Shown one piece after another: positions 1-14,447 of a stretch of 64,000 nt of DNA. Under the pieces are notes generated by a model, which worked only from the letters and a program-made list of their open reading frames with translations, was not told where the DNA came from and did not search any database. Position 1 is the stretch's first letter. Each line of letters begins with the position of its first letter. Source of the stretch: Trichosphaerium sp. ATCC 40318. Lineage: Eukaryota; Discosea; Flabellinia; Trichosidae. The stretch is from the NCBI GenBank assembly GCA_038496445.1, contig JALMLS010000329.1, positions 186,001 through 250,000 on the forward strand, given 5' to 3'. The position numbers and the translations under genes are program-made.

Positions 1-1663
1 TCATGAAGACTATTTTTACATATTAGAGCAGATAACAACTTTTCTTTTCAACTAGGAAATCGGGTATTCAGAAAAATCTCAATTCTTGCTTTGGTACTTT
101 TATCCTGAGGATCCTAAGGAAACTACAAATGATTACCTAGCAAAATTTAAGATTCCAGAAAACACACAATTGAGTATAACCATGCTTTTACATTTATACA
201 AAGGTAACAAACTTGACTTGTAAAAAAAAACCACAATTTACTACCGGCTTTGTTTTGCCATACTAATCACCCAATGTAGCGACAAGCTCAGATCCACAAG
301 AGACCTTCCCACCTAGATTTAAGTTATGTCCATTGTGGGAAAATTTCTTCTTCAAGGTGCGCAGGAGAGTAACATACAATTCTGGGAAGATTTTTCCGGA
401 AGCTGCTTTCCACTTTTTTTGGTTGTTGTTACACATCTTACGGATATTAGAATGTTGAATCTTCGTCAATGCACTACAGGAAGCTTCGTTTAACAGACCC
501 AAACTTACAAAAGTATCCTTATGTTGCGTCTGAGCTAAAGTCAGCAACAGAGCTATTAAACAATCATCTTGGAGGTGACATTGTTACGATAAAAGGTAAC
601 AATCTACATCTATACTAACGTATGGATAAAAATATGATTACCTAACAATGTTCAGATATTTTTGCAATTCAAAATGACTCTTTGGAATCCAGGTACGTGA
701 TCTACTTTAAAACCGTTTACAAGGGTTTTTTGAGTGAAAATATTGATTTATAAAATTACTCTTCCTACAGCGTGCTAAATAATACAGGTTTACTGACGCC
801 AAAGAAACATTTACTGCACGTCATATGTACGTATAATTTTATTGAAAACTTTAGTCTGCACTATCAATTAATACCGAAAAAACCAGGAATTCTCCAAGTA
901 TTTTCAAGAAAGATTGTTGGAAGACAAGTATTCGTGCTGGTGACAAGAACAAAGTTTATGAAGAATATCAGAAGTCTTTAAATAAATTTGGCTACAACAA
1001 CGCTGACACTGTAGGAGTGATACCAGCTCTCCATGTCACAAACTCAAATACAGTTGATGCTCTGTGTTCAGGTGGTTTCAGCGTTGTTTCTTCAATAGGA
1101 AAGTCCCATCAAAAAAAAAAATTGGTATTGACTTCTGACCTCTTACTTTAGACCCTGGTTGGTATGGTCAAGGCATTTACTTTACTACATCTCTAAAGTA
1201 CGCAAAGAAGTACTCGAGAGAGAAAACAAAGGTTGTAATAATATGCCATGTGCTGACAGGTACAAAATAGCAAGTGTAATACCGCTTTACTGATGCAATA
1301 CAAAAGGCAATGTGTACCCGGTGGTTGAAGGTCCATATGATAAGCAAGATAACTTTTTAGGAAAGCCAATCATGCCGGGATACCAGTCTCACTATGTTCG
1401 CGTTTCAAACAAGGGTTTACCGCCTAAAAAATTTGAATCTCTGTCTTCCACTTTTGATGAAATTGTTGTTGGTCAAGGTAAGGAATATTGAAGGAACGAG
1501 TATTTAAGACCGTTCTACTCTTTGTAAACAATAACTTGACTGATTTCTGTTGCTAGATGCTCAAGTACTACCAAAATATGTTGTCTATTTTGATGCCAAA
1601 AAAAGCAATGATGATGATTTTAGTGATGACGATGAACCCATTGATAGGAAATTGTGGGGATAA
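1..1663 (+). CDS. PARP-like ADP-ribosyltransferase domain protein (5' partial)
   Basis: The gene enters from the left edge; bases 1-55 look like the end of an intron, and coding exons start at about 56. The C-terminal half is an ART/PARP-type catalytic domain. A His-containing strand (LHVTNSN, near 1035) is followed by GF and then the hallmark DPGWYGQGIYFT segment (near 1152-1187), with a Tyr and a downstream SLKYAKKYS helix. The last exons carry FDEIVVGQDAQVLPKYVVYF, which aligns with the final PARP strand; its Glu falls where PARP1 has its catalytic Glu. The short tail is acidic and stops at 1661-1663. Such enzymes move ADP-ribose from NAD+ onto proteins or nucleic acids; the target here is unknown. 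Introns are short, at about 204-480, 590-655, 692-770, 1114-1151, 1260-1302 and 1477-1556; the exact structure at 690-910 is not settled. The upstream region matches no domain I know. Confidence 0.75.
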
Positions 1664-1784
1664 ATTGCTTTTTGTGCAAATAAATACATACAGAAGTTGC
1701 TTCAAAAAAGCTGAGTGCCAATGTTTTACTTACTTGACACTAACAAGTTGAGACCCAAAAAGTGGACTCCTACTGTTACTATTG

Positions 1785-4451
<2,667 letters not shown>

Positions 4452-4954
4452 TGTATTGTTTAATACGTCTGTAATAAGTTGAACTGTTCCCACAAACGCT
4501 TCCAGATTAAGTCGGTCGGAACACGTGATAATTCAAAAACCGGAAAAGAACTAACGCATACATGGCACCCGTAGAGGTTGTCACGGTTTCACCAGTAGCA
4601 AGCAGCCAACATAGAGACACATGTCATAACTCCACAGATATGTTACAAAAGCAAATGACCATATTCTACCTCTATTTCCTCACTGGTTCTGTTTTACACG
4701 GCATAAAACTAACCCTCTAATCAATAAGCAGCTTTGTAACTAATTTATTTGACGTAATTGTACAGCACTATCACTTTAAACAACATAGTTGTTTCTGAAG
4801 AAGGAATAAAAAACTTGAATCAATCGTTCAATTGCATACTAACAAGCGAACTCTTAGTCATAATAGATGGTTGTTCGCAATTTGCAGGCTGTAATTATTA
4901 GTTTTGTTTTGTTTATTAAAAATCTAATGCAATGCAATTACTTTATTATTTGCT
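4452..4954. other. Intergenic, promoter side of UGP
   Basis: About 500 bases between the UGP start and the stop of the next minus-strand gene. I see no credible coding exon. A CACGTG site lies near 4522 and AT-rich tracts are present. It probably holds the UGP promoter and the 3' end of the neighbour. Confidence 0.5.
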
Positions 4955-6402
4955 TTACAACGTAAGAGCAGCAACGAAGAGAGAAGCAACGAAAAGGGAG
5001 AATTGAACAAAAGTGCCTGCTGATGGAGCAATTGGTGCAGTTGGTGCTGTTGGTTCTGCTGTTGGTGGCATTAGAGCTGCTGTTGGTGCTTCTGTTGTTG
5101 GTGGTCCTGTTGGTCCTTGTGTTGTTGGTGTAGGCAAGAATTTTGACTCTTCTATTAAAACAGGCAATTAGCTTAAGTTCTTGGAGATAAGTCTTTTCTA
5201 CTAAAAACAAGGACGTACCACAAGTATAAGTAAAGCCGTTGACAGTAAGTTCTGACTCTGGGAAGTTAGGAATTTCAAATCCTCCAACCATTGAGGTTGC
5301 AGAGCAATTAGAAACAACTTCAAATTGTTCAATTGGTGGAGCTAAAACAAAAGTTAGCTTAAGTTGTAATTACATCTCGTTTTAAGTTACTCGAAATTGC
5401 AAAAAAAAACGTACAGAAACCCTGAATAGTAGCGACTAGTTGGGAGCAAACGACCTTAAAGCGTTCGCAAGCACTTCTACACATAGGTCTACGGAATGTA
5501 ACTACAGATAGAGTGAGAATGAGACAAACACAACGAAAAACGAAGTAAATAAACAAAAAGACGATAAAGAACAATTCTAGACGTACCACGATCGTTATCA
5601 ATGCATTCAGGGGAAAGATTTAAGCAAGTAATCTCATTGAAAGCATCAAGACAGCCTTCTTGTTGTGCAGCAATTCCTGTTGCAACAGGTAATAAGTTAG
5701 TCAATGTATCTGGGTACAAATCAGCCTACAAACGCTTAAATTAGTACGTTCTTTGCAGCTAGAAAGACTCTATTTGAAATCACGTACAAAGGTTGCATTT
5801 CCTAGAGTAAAAACGCTTGCAAAAGCGCCTACAGTGCTGTTACAAAGACCTATAGCTGCGTCTGGGGCGCCAGAGAAGTCTCTGCATGTTCCAAGGACTG
5901 CTTTCGAGAAAGGAGCTGTTGGCGCTTCTGTTGTTGGTGTTTCGGTTGTAGGCGCTGCTGTTGTAGGAGTTGCAGTTGGTGATGCTGTTGTTGGTGCTTC
6001 TGTTGTTGGTACCGCTGGTGCTTCTGTAGTTGGCACTACAGGTGCTTCTGTTGTTGGTACTACTGTTGTTGGAGCTACTGTAGTTGGTGCTACTGTAGAT
6101 GGCGCTACTGTAGTTGGAGCTACTGTAGTTGGAGCTTCTGTTGTTGGTACTTCTGTAGTTGGAGCTACTGTAGTTGGTGCTACTGTTGTTGGAGCTACTG
6201 TTGTTGGTGCTACTGTTGTTGGAGCTACTGTTGTTGGTGCTTCTGTTGTTGGAGCTACTGTAGTTGGTGCTTCTGTAGTTGGTGCTTCTGTAGATGGCGC
6301 TACAGTTGTTGGTGCCGCGGTTTGCGCAACAGCGCATGATAGTAGAAGAACAAAGCAAGAAAGTGTTGCAAGATGCATTGCGTATGGGAGGAGTTGGGAC
6401 AA
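4955..6402 (-). CDS. Secreted mucin-like protein with Frizzled-like Cys-rich domain and GPI-type tail
   Basis: The start at 6402 gives a signal peptide (hydrophobic [19 protein letters not shown] after a short lead). It is followed by about 100 residues of Thr/Pro repeats of the [10 protein letters not shown] type, a likely densely O-glycosylated stalk. The next four exons hold a Cys-rich region. It has [18 protein letters not shown], which resembles the FLCS..P.C part of Frizzled CRDs, and then [14 protein letters not shown], which matches the conserved PCRSxCE...C block. Upstream [11 protein letters not shown] fits the YPN helix. After a second short Pro/Thr stretch the protein ends in a hydrophobic tail ([18 protein letters not shown]) with no charged end, typical of a GPI signal. 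Such a protein would sit on the cell surface and bind a ligand or carbohydrate. No seven-helix or enzyme domain is present. The Frizzled call rests on Cys spacing and short motifs. Confidence 0.7.
5920..6330 (-). repeat. 15-base minisatellite encoding [10 protein letters not shown]
   Basis: Tandem 15-base units with small variants (for example ggagctactgttgtt on the + strand) encode the Thr/Pro stalk. They keep frame, so copy number can change without breaking the gene. Long open frames on the opposite strand here are by-products of the repeat. Confidence 0.85.
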
Positions 6403-7022
6403 ACAATGCTTAACTGGTTTTCTAAATAAGGAAAATAGCTATAAAACTACATCGGTTTTACAGAAACAAAGGTTCTCACACGCACTCACGGCAACAGTTT
6501 TGTTGAAAAAACAAAACTTTCGCGCTTAGTATCTTGTTTTAGTGCGTCATCGCTACGCGTTCTCATATTCTCTTTGCGCCTCTAGAGAGGGCTTTATTTG
6601 TTTGTGAGCCGAATACGTTTGCGTTCATACAAACGAGTACGTTTAAGTAGACGTCTGATAAAACAACGCTAAAATAAACAATCTACGCGTAATAGTTGGT
6701 TTATACGGTTTCTAAAATAGTTTTCGTTGTTTTTTTGGTAAAAATCGCAACTTTGGGAAAAAGACGCCAAAACTATGCCTCAAAAGTTTTTTATGGGCCA
6801 GAAAGGAGTTGTAGACTTTCGGGAGTTTAACCGGCCATTTTTGTATTTTCGATAAAAGTAGCGCGTGTGTCACTTTTATCTTCCCATACCATTCGCATTC
6901 ACCTAATAATAATCACAAAAGCAAACACGGAAAGTTTCTCGATTTTCTGAACGAAGCACGTCGCGGAGTAGCGAAATTGTTGCAATGATAGCTTAGTTAA
7001 GTGTATTAATATTGTTTATAGA
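6403..7022. other. Intergenic, promoter of mucin-Frizzled gene
   Basis: About 620 bases without a supported exon, upstream of the mucin-like gene and downstream of the GH5 gene. The DNA is somewhat richer in CG dinucleotides than the neighbouring introns. No RNA gene was recognised. Confidence 0.45.
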
Positions 7023-8465
7023 CTAAAGTGCCTTCAACCAGTTGATCAACACATTGTATGACGAAATATCGCTATGTGCGTTATAAAAACCATTAAGCGC
7101 TGCTTGAGCATCTGTCCAAGGCCAATCACTATTGTATGACCAAAACATAGAGCCGATAAAGTCGTTTTCAAACGCACAATCCATAAACTTTTGTGGCGTG
7201 TAAAAGTTACCTAATTATTAACGTCACGTGCACTGTTTTATTATTTCAAAAAAAGTGTTCGTTAGAGGTGAAGCAAACGTGCCTGCATCCGACGGTAATT
7301 CACCAACCAAAGTTGGTTTGTCTAGTTTCCAGTAGCTTGTATTTTCACGACCTGTAGGTGAAGATGAGACTAATAATTTTACAAAAAAAGTGAAAAAAAA
7401 GAACAAGACGTACATGGATCGTAACCCCATTGAGCATTATGCATCCAATCATAATAATGGACTTGGTAAAAGTCTAGAGTGCCTTTTTCAGATTTGTATG
7501 CGCTTGTAAGAGCGGTATCATTCCAGTAATTAGCTTCAGCTGGTGGAATAGCAGCAGAATTCCACTTCAAACAAGCTGATCCAGTAGTTACAGCAGCAGA
7601 GCTATAGTAAACCTTCAGAACACAACGTCTTAATCATAACACTAACCTATGCACGTGTACAGCTTCTGCTATCATGGAGTGAAAGCGTTGCATATCAATC
7701 AAAGGCACTTGAACCTAACCAAATGAATAACTAACATTTGTTCACTTGGATCTTTTTTACCTTTGTGTTTCCTGGACCTTTTATACCCCACTCTGGTTCA
7801 TTCATAACCTCGTATACTATATTATCAAACCCATTTAACGCATTAATCATAGGAACCAGTGCATTATCAATGTAGGATTGAGTCTTGGATACGTCAGTCA
7901 CTAGGTCTAAAGAACCAAAGTCAGTTGACCATGATCATAAAACTGAATAAAAAAAGAAAAACTCCGACTGAGTGACCTGGGTGTAATCCATTAGGCGCTA
8001 AGGCGGTAAATATTAGTACAATGAGACCACGAAAAGATGGCAGAAATGTCCAAAAAAATATTGTTACTGGCACGTGCCTCCACCCTTGAACATATCAAAG
8101 GACCACAATGAAAGTAACAACACAACTTCGTTTTCCTTTGCTATCGTCGCAAGTGCTTTAATATCGCTCAAAAATGTACTAGATAACCCTGAAACACTAC
8201 CGTCCTTTGCAAAAGAAGGCGAACCACGTCCATCGCAATGTACCCAAAATCTGGCCGAATTCACGTGATTGTTTTTACATGTCGTAAAAAACGTTTTAAA
8301 CCATGTAGAGTTGAACTCTCCAGTGCCAATGTCGTATCCAAAATTATTCCATGGAACATTAAGACCATTCCACCATGCTTTAGTAACGCTCTTAACGTGT
8401 TGACCCTGTACGAACAGTGGCAAGAGAAGACAAAATGTGGTAACAAGAAGCAACACTCGTGTCAT
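7023..8465 (-). CDS. Secreted glycoside hydrolase family 5 (mannanase/cellulase-like)
   Basis: A secreted endo-acting beta-glycosidase of clan GH-A. The start at 8465 gives a clear signal peptide (MTRVLLLVTTFCLLLPLFVQG) followed by the first barrel strand region (WWNGLNVPWNNFGYDIG). The two catalytic carboxylates of the family are visible: the acid/base Glu in YEVMNEPEWG (near 7800) and the nucleophile Glu in TLVGELPSDAG (near 7280-7320). Aromatic subsite residues occur in VHYYDWMHNAQWGY and in SMFWSYNSDWPW near the C-terminus. The stop is at 7023-7025. The gene has about seven exons with short introns. Closest in feel to GH5 mannanases, but substrate cannot be set from sequence alone. Likely role: degrading plant, algal or fungal wall polysaccharide in food. 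A second secreted glycosidase lies at 38-40 kb. Confidence 0.85.
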
Positions 8466-8825
8466 TTTTTTTTTTCGAATAGTTCGTTCTTATGCGTTGG
8501 AATTAGCTTTCTTTTTGTTGGTTTTTAGGCCTGTGACAATTATTAGCAATAAATACACAGATACTAAAAGGGTTTTTACACCAAATTGGGTTTTTATAGG
8601 CTTTGATATTTTTTTTGCCTTCTGCCACGCAAGGTAACGAAATTAATGAGGTCAGAAGCTAGATAACTGGATAATGTACCTGTATACTATTAATAACGCA
8701 AAAAAGTATGTAGCACGTATTGCAGAGCTTTATAGAAGGACAAAAAGTGAATAACAGCACATTTGACTCTGTTAAGCCACGAAATTCGCCGACTTTCAAG
8801 TTATGGCGCCTACAAGCATAAAAGC
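8466..8825. other. Divergent promoter region, GH5 / CDK-like
   Basis: About 360 bases between two divergent starts, AT-rich with poly-T runs; no coding exon supported. A short upstream ATG frame at 8802 ends at 8828, overlapping the CDK-like start, and might act as a minimal upstream ORF. Confidence 0.4.
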
Positions 8826-10860
8826 ATGATATACGTAGATTGGGAAACCTACAGTGGTGCTTGTAAGAGTATTAGCGCATGGGAAAAGGCAAGCCGTTTG
8901 TCAGTAATTAAATATTAAAACAAACAATGTTAACAATACCTGACAGCGTAGTGTTATTGGTGAAGGGACATATGGCGTCGTTTGTAAGCCTTTGTACAAA
9001 AAACGAAGCTTTTAACTCTTTTAGATAGTGCCGTAGACAGACAAACGAAGAAAATGGTAGCTTTAAAGCAAGTACGAGTCATTTAGAAAAATTAATACGT
9101 CAATTCAGGGTTATAACGATTAAAACAAGGTTAGAATGGAACGAGAACGCGATGGGCTACCAATGACAAGTCTTCGGTACGCCTTTCCATCTCACTTTTC
9201 CTAACGCATCTAATTACCGTGACACTGACGCCAACGGTAGGGAAATAACTATTTTAAAGACAATAGACCACCCAAACATTGTCAAACTACAAGAAGTATG
9301 CGTAGGCATCAAAATGGATGAGTACGGCATTAAATCACTCTTTTTCTTTCATTTCAGCAACACTCATACATTTTGTGACGTTTTCTTTTTGACATTCAGA
9401 TTCTCACTTTTCTCTTCTTTTTTGTAGGATATTTCTTGTGTTTGAGTTCGTTGAACATGATATGTCTGACCTCATAGATGACATGAAAACAAACTTTAGA
9501 ATATCAGAAGTAAAGTGCTTATTACAGCAACTACTGCGTGCTGTATGTCATCTTCACAATCACTGGATAATACACAGAGATATAAAAATGTCAAACTTGT
9601 TATATAATGCGAAAGGTCAACTAAAGCTGGCAGATTTTGGTCTTGCTAGGACGTATAGTGCTCCTCCGGAGGCTAATAGTTTTACACCTACGGTACGTTT
9701 TAATAATTTTATTTTTTCTTGTCTTTTAGTCCATTTTATCACGTGATAAATCACGTGTTTGTGACAATAACAAATAAGTAATAATCATGTAAAAGGTTGT
9801 TACGTTATGGTACAGAGCTCCTGAGTTATTGCTTGGAGACGAAAATTACACAACTGGTATGTCATATTATTTTTTGTTTTGGGAAAAGAAAGGCCTTTTG
9901 TCACGGTCACTGTTACAGCTCTATTCATTCAAATCCTACTTTTTTTCCCACCAACATAACGACGTTTTATTCGCTTAAAAACAGCGCTTTCAATGCTACG
10001 AAGAATTTGAATGAAAGGAGCTGTGTACAACCAGTTAAGAAAGAAGTTTTCTTTGTTTCAACTGGTGAAAAAAAAAGAATGTTTTTCTCCTTTGTGTGGT
10101 ATTGGATTCTTAATTTAATCTGATTAAATTTTTTTATTATTATAGCTATAGATATGTGGTCTGTAGGATGTATATTTGGAGAATTCATGCTTCGCCGTCC
10201 TCTAATCGGTGGAAAAACAGAACTTGATCAAATTGCAAAAATGTTTAATTTATTAGGAACACCAAACGATAAAATATGGTACGACCTATTAAACATCTAA
10301 AAAAATCCACATTTACTCTATATATAACCTTATATTATAAAAAAAACAACACTAAATGAAGTTACACTTAGGCCAGGATTTTCAAAGCTGCCAAATTGTC
10401 AAAAGTTTAGGTTCCAGAAACAGCCTTATAATAACCTAAAACAGACTTTTCCAAACTTATCAAGGCTAAGCCTTGATCTACTAAACAGGTAAACCATTTA
10501 AAACAATGTTTTAAATCCAGCTCATCGTTCTCTCATTCTTTCGAAAACTGACATTTTTTTGTCTCTAGATTGCTTACATTTGATCCTAATAAGCGTATAA
10601 CTGCTCAAGAGGCTTTAAGACATCCTATGTTTGAAGATAAACCTCTTCCTAGAGACATTACGCTTATGCCAAGTTTCCCTTCAAGAAAACTAAAATCTTT
10701 TCAAGATGCCACAAAGAGAAAGTGAGTCACACCTCCTCCCTCTTTTCACTCATCCTCTTTAAATTTAAATCACTTATAAACTGTTTTTAGACGTAAAATG
10801 CGTGCTATTAGTGGACCAAGGAAGAAGTATAAAGAATTTAGAGGATCACTATTTATGTAA
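8826..10860 (+). CDS. CDK11 (PITSLRE)-like cyclin-dependent kinase
   Basis: A complete Ser/Thr kinase domain in about ten exons. It has a glycine loop (IGEGTYGVV), VALKQ Lys and the cyclin-binding helix PMTSLREI, close to the PITSLRE signature of CDK11. It also has the catalytic loop HRDIKMSNLL, DFGLAR, the T-loop VVTLWYRAPELLLG and DMWSVGCIFGEF. EHDMSDLIDDMK and the C-terminal PLPRDITLMPSFPSRK match CDK11 better than other CDKs. CDK11 acts with cyclin L in transcription and splicing control. The start at 8826 gives a short N-terminus before the kinase core, so the long RE/poly-E N-terminal extension of animal CDK11 is absent. The tail is basic (RRKMRAISGPRKKYKEF). The stop is at 10858-10860. 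CDK10 is the main alternative. Confidence 0.85.
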
Positions 10861-11163
10861 ACATTTTATGTTAAAATAACAAAAAAAATAGCCACAAATT
10901 ATGTGCTTGTACTTGATTTTCAGACCTTTCTTTAAAGCCAGTAATACAGAAAACCCATGCACTTTATTCTCCAGGTAGCAGTACAATGAATGCTATCGGG
11001 CTTCAGAGGTGTAGTATTTAGTAATTATGGGTTTTTTTAAAAATCAGTTTTTTGTACGTTGGAAAAGCGTTTTGGAGAGCTTGCTTAATGTGCGGATTTC
11101 GCAGTTGCCTTTTTCGGACTTGCTAAGTTAATCTTTCCGTAAAACTAGCAAAACCGTGGCAAC
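10861..11163. other. Intergenic, 3' of CDK-like gene
   Basis: About 300 bases, AT-rich; contains the 3' end of the kinase gene and presumably the promoter of the following co-oriented gene. Nothing else seen. Confidence 0.45.
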
Positions 11164-12881
11164 ATGTCTGTTGAACTATTTAGAGAGTGGACAGCTAAAA
11201 CATACGCCCAACAAGCAAAGGTAAATCATCTAAACTAAACAACTCTGGAGTCTATTGAAAGTATACCTTCTAATCGTTAAAATAGGGTTTTTTGAACGCA
11301 TACTGGGACTCTCAACAAGGTACTAACTTTATTCCGCTACTTTTTGTCTAACTCGTCTTAGCAAGCGCAGCAGAGGTAATTATACAAGTCAAAACCTGTT
11401 ACAGGCGTTTTCTATGCAGTTTTGGTTTGTTTGCTTATCCGGTACAATAGATTTACAAGTGGTACTTGTTGTTCGTAGAACTTGATGATGAGGATGGTAA
11501 AGGTACGTTCACTACTATTTTAATGATTTCAGCTCTTTTTCGCTTTTTACTTACTTGTTTTACGTTTAGAGGGTTCCGAATTAGATGAGTTTAATGCTCA
11601 TCGCTTTGTCGAAAAGCTTGGTGCTACTGTTACCGTAAAAGAAATGCGTGCAAATTTATTAGCCGCTGATTACGACAGAAACAAGAAACGTACGCACCGC
11701 TCTCCTAAGAACTTCTATTTCTGACGTGTGATAGTCGCTTTGCTCGAATACTGTATCTGGACATCCGGTAATACCATTGAAGACTTCCTAAAGCGCCCAC
11801 AAGGCAACCCAGGTAAATTTATCGAAATTCATTCCTAATGATCTTCTCTTCTAACGATGACATACAGAGGAGGTCCTCAAGTGCCAACAAGCGTTAGAAG
11901 AAGTACAAGCCGCTATGATTGAGGCAAATGAGAAAGCAGCTGCCGCAAAACAACGTAAACAAGAATCCCAACAAGCAGCTGTTGCCTCCAAGGTACGTTA
12001 ACATACAACTAACGTGTTTTGCATGAGATTAACGAATCCTTTAGAAAAGTGCCGAAGAATCTGCAGTTGCCGCAGAGCAAGCCAAGGAGACTGCCGCACA
12101 AGCACAAACAGCTGCTGACAGCGCTCGTGAAGCTGAAGAAGTATCACAACAAAAAGCAAAGTCTGCTACTGAGGCTGCTGAGGAGCTAAAACAAGCTCTT
12201 GCTGCACTTCAAGTACGTTTATTATTGAATAAGATGAGTTTTGAGCATAACGGACACTTTAGTCTCAAGAAGACGCTTACAACTCAAAAACAGAGGATCT
12301 TAAACAAAAGAGTGAGACTGGAGGTGTTGTATCACGTAATAGAGCAAAGAATGAGTTAGCTCAACATCTTGGAGAAGATCCTCTCCCCCTTAGACGTGCT
12401 AAGCTCACGCAACAAGCTGCTACTAAGAAAGCAGAAAAGACTAAAAAGATTGCAGATGAAGCTTATGCTTCAGCAAAAGCCAAAAAGGATGCTTCAGAAG
12501 CAGCTGAGGCTGATGCAACTGCCGCTCGTGATGCCGCAGCAGCTGCAGCTCAACAAGCAGAAGTAGCCGCAGAAGAAGCAGCTGCCGCTGCCGAAGAAGC
12601 TGAATCTGCAGCTGTAGCTGCAGATGCTGCTGTAGATGCTCTAGGTCAAAAGTTTGCTGACTGCGAAGCTGCCCTTGAAGAGGCAAAGAAGAACGCTGTA
12701 GCTCAAGGAGACGTCTGGGTACGATTTTTTGATCAAAATAGAAGAAACAATTGAGAAAGACTTCACTTCTTTTTTAGTTTTTATTTCTTTTAACTAATCA
12801 CGTGTTTAGTGGGTAGAGCGCGAACTTGAAGAAGCTAGAAAGTACATGCCAACACGAAGAGGTGGTATTGCTAAGAAGTAA
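11164..12881 (+). CDS. Calcium-regulated actin-bundling protein homologue with Ala-rich coiled coil
   Basis: The N-terminal half matches the Dictyostelium 34 kDa calcium-regulated actin-bundling family. FLNAYWDSQ is followed by a short IYKWYLLFVELDD strand, DEFNAHRFVEKLG and then LLAADYDRNKK...ALLEYCIW, a loop that resembles a degenerate EF-hand. The family line RNRAKNELAQHLGEDPLPLRRAKL (near 12340-12410) is clear. These proteins bundle F-actin at low calcium in pseudopods and the cortex. Two Ala/Glu/Lys-rich helical stretches (about 11880-12220 and 12420-12720) are much longer and richer in Ala than I expect for the family. They should form long coiled coils. The start at 11164 follows an AT-rich leader. 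Stop at 12879-12881 after a basic tail (PTRRGGIAKK). Function is inferred from family membership. Confidence 0.8.
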
Positions 12882-13058
12882 AAAATACAGTTTTTCTTGT
12901 ATTAACATAAAAAGTGGAACCCTTTTTCTTCATAAGACTGTACTCTGTGGGGTTTTTTTTTTCGAGAAACTGGGAGAAAAAAGCTGATACTATTTTTATT
13001 TGTTGGTTTTTTTTTAACCACAACATACTGTTGTTTACACGAGTCACACCTCAGCGAA

Positions 13059-14447
13059 TCATTCAGGGCACACAGCCTGTATGTTACAGTCGACTGTTTC
13101 AACAGTACCGTCAACACAACAAGTGGCATCGTTTCTACCACCTCCAATACGACCTGGCGAGGCTTGACCGTTGAATGTATTTGCAACAATGACATCAACA
13201 TCTTGACCACCATTTATCTGTGTTAATGATGGTGTTAGGTCCAATGTTGAATCCCAATTAGTCGCTTCTATGCGGTCCATGCCTAAAAACGCACAAGATT
13301 GTTAAAAAAACACGTGAACATTTCTATCTGAAAAAAAAAAATTTGAAGAAAATCTAGAAAATTATGACGTACCACGATCACCTTGAATGTCGTAGAACAA
13401 AACATTGTCGACAACAATACAATCTTCACCGTTAAATCCTATTTTACACAAAATTAGAACCATAGTCTGATTGAGAGTGGTTGTCCTTACCAAAAATTCT
13501 TCGGGCAACAGAAAACTCGAGTATAATCTCATCATCTCCATCTCCTCCAAAAACGTCACGCATTTGGCTGAGTAAAATTTGCTTCTTGTCGTGTTCTACC
13601 GCTTCTACTCCAGCTGCAGCTTGTCTCTTGGCATTGGTGCCTACGAACATACAATCGTTACCGCCCCCAAGAACAACATCACTAAATCCATTTCCGCGAC
13701 TAACAAGTTAGTAACAGGCAAGCAAAAAAAAAAAAAGAAACCACGTGACAAGAAGAGAAAAAAAAAAAAATCTCGGTACCGGACTTCAAGGCCAAACATG
13801 TTTATATGATCGTTTTCTGTGCCCATATCGATCTTTCCAGTAATAGCATCGATACCAGTTACACAATCACCATCAGCGCCTAAACAGTACAGTAAAAAAA
13901 AATTGCCAAGAAAAAACGCTTATTGTGGCGTTCAATACATACCCATCTTGATGTTACCAACTTGAGAGCCTGGACTCAGTAGTAACACATCTCGACCACC
14001 TCCCAAATTAATTTGTCCTGTAACTGTAGCGCCAACCCCAACATAAACACAATCATTGCTAAAGCCAGAAGCGCCAAAAATGCTACCAGTAATGACAGCA
14101 CCATCAGCTATATCAATGCAACCATTTTGAGGCAAATTAACTAGATACCAGGAGTTATTAAACAACTTGGACAAACAGGAGACAATTCGTTATGTGACGT
14201 ACTTCTGCCAGTTTGAGTGTTAATGGTGAAGCAACTGGTCATTCTTCGTGCATTACAGCTAGCGATCTGGTCTGCGTCACAAGCGCAATCTCTTAAACAA
14301 GTAGCCTGAGCATCAACGCAGTATGTAGCAACAGCTAAATACGTTAGACATACGGGCCTTTTCATCGTTTTTTCGGTTGGATGGGTTAAAATTGTATCTT
14401 CTCTATTTGTACGTACCAATAAAAGCCAAAACCAATAAAACCCTCAT
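13059..14447 (-). CDS. Secreted protein with RTX-like calcium-binding beta-roll repeats
   Basis: A short first exon (14447) encodes a signal-like MRVLLVLAFI, and the second continues AVATYCVDAQ before a Cys-rich segment (CLRDCACDADQIASC). The body is built of Gly/Asp-rich turns spaced 15-25 residues apart, such as GGGRDVLLLS, LGGGNDCMFVG, FGGDGDDEIIL, INGGQDVDVIV and GGGRNDATCC. This is the pattern of RTX nonapeptides (GGxGxDxUx), which bind calcium and fold into a parallel beta-roll. The protein ends CCVDGT...VCPE with more Cys. Five introns separate the repeats. RTX domains are commonest in bacterial secreted proteins, and a eukaryotic, intron-bearing copy with extra Cys pairs is unusual. 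No catalytic domain is attached. Role unknown; extracellular adhesion or matrix is a guess. Confidence 0.65.

Noticed and set aside
263-547. 94-residue open frame on the minus strand
   Set aside because: It overlaps exons of the ADP-ribosyltransferase gene on the other strand and has no family features.
5753-6529. 258-residue + strand frame rich in VVGATVV
   Set aside because: It is the antisense reading of the Thr/Pro minisatellite; the minus strand has the signal peptide, Cys domain and GPI tail.
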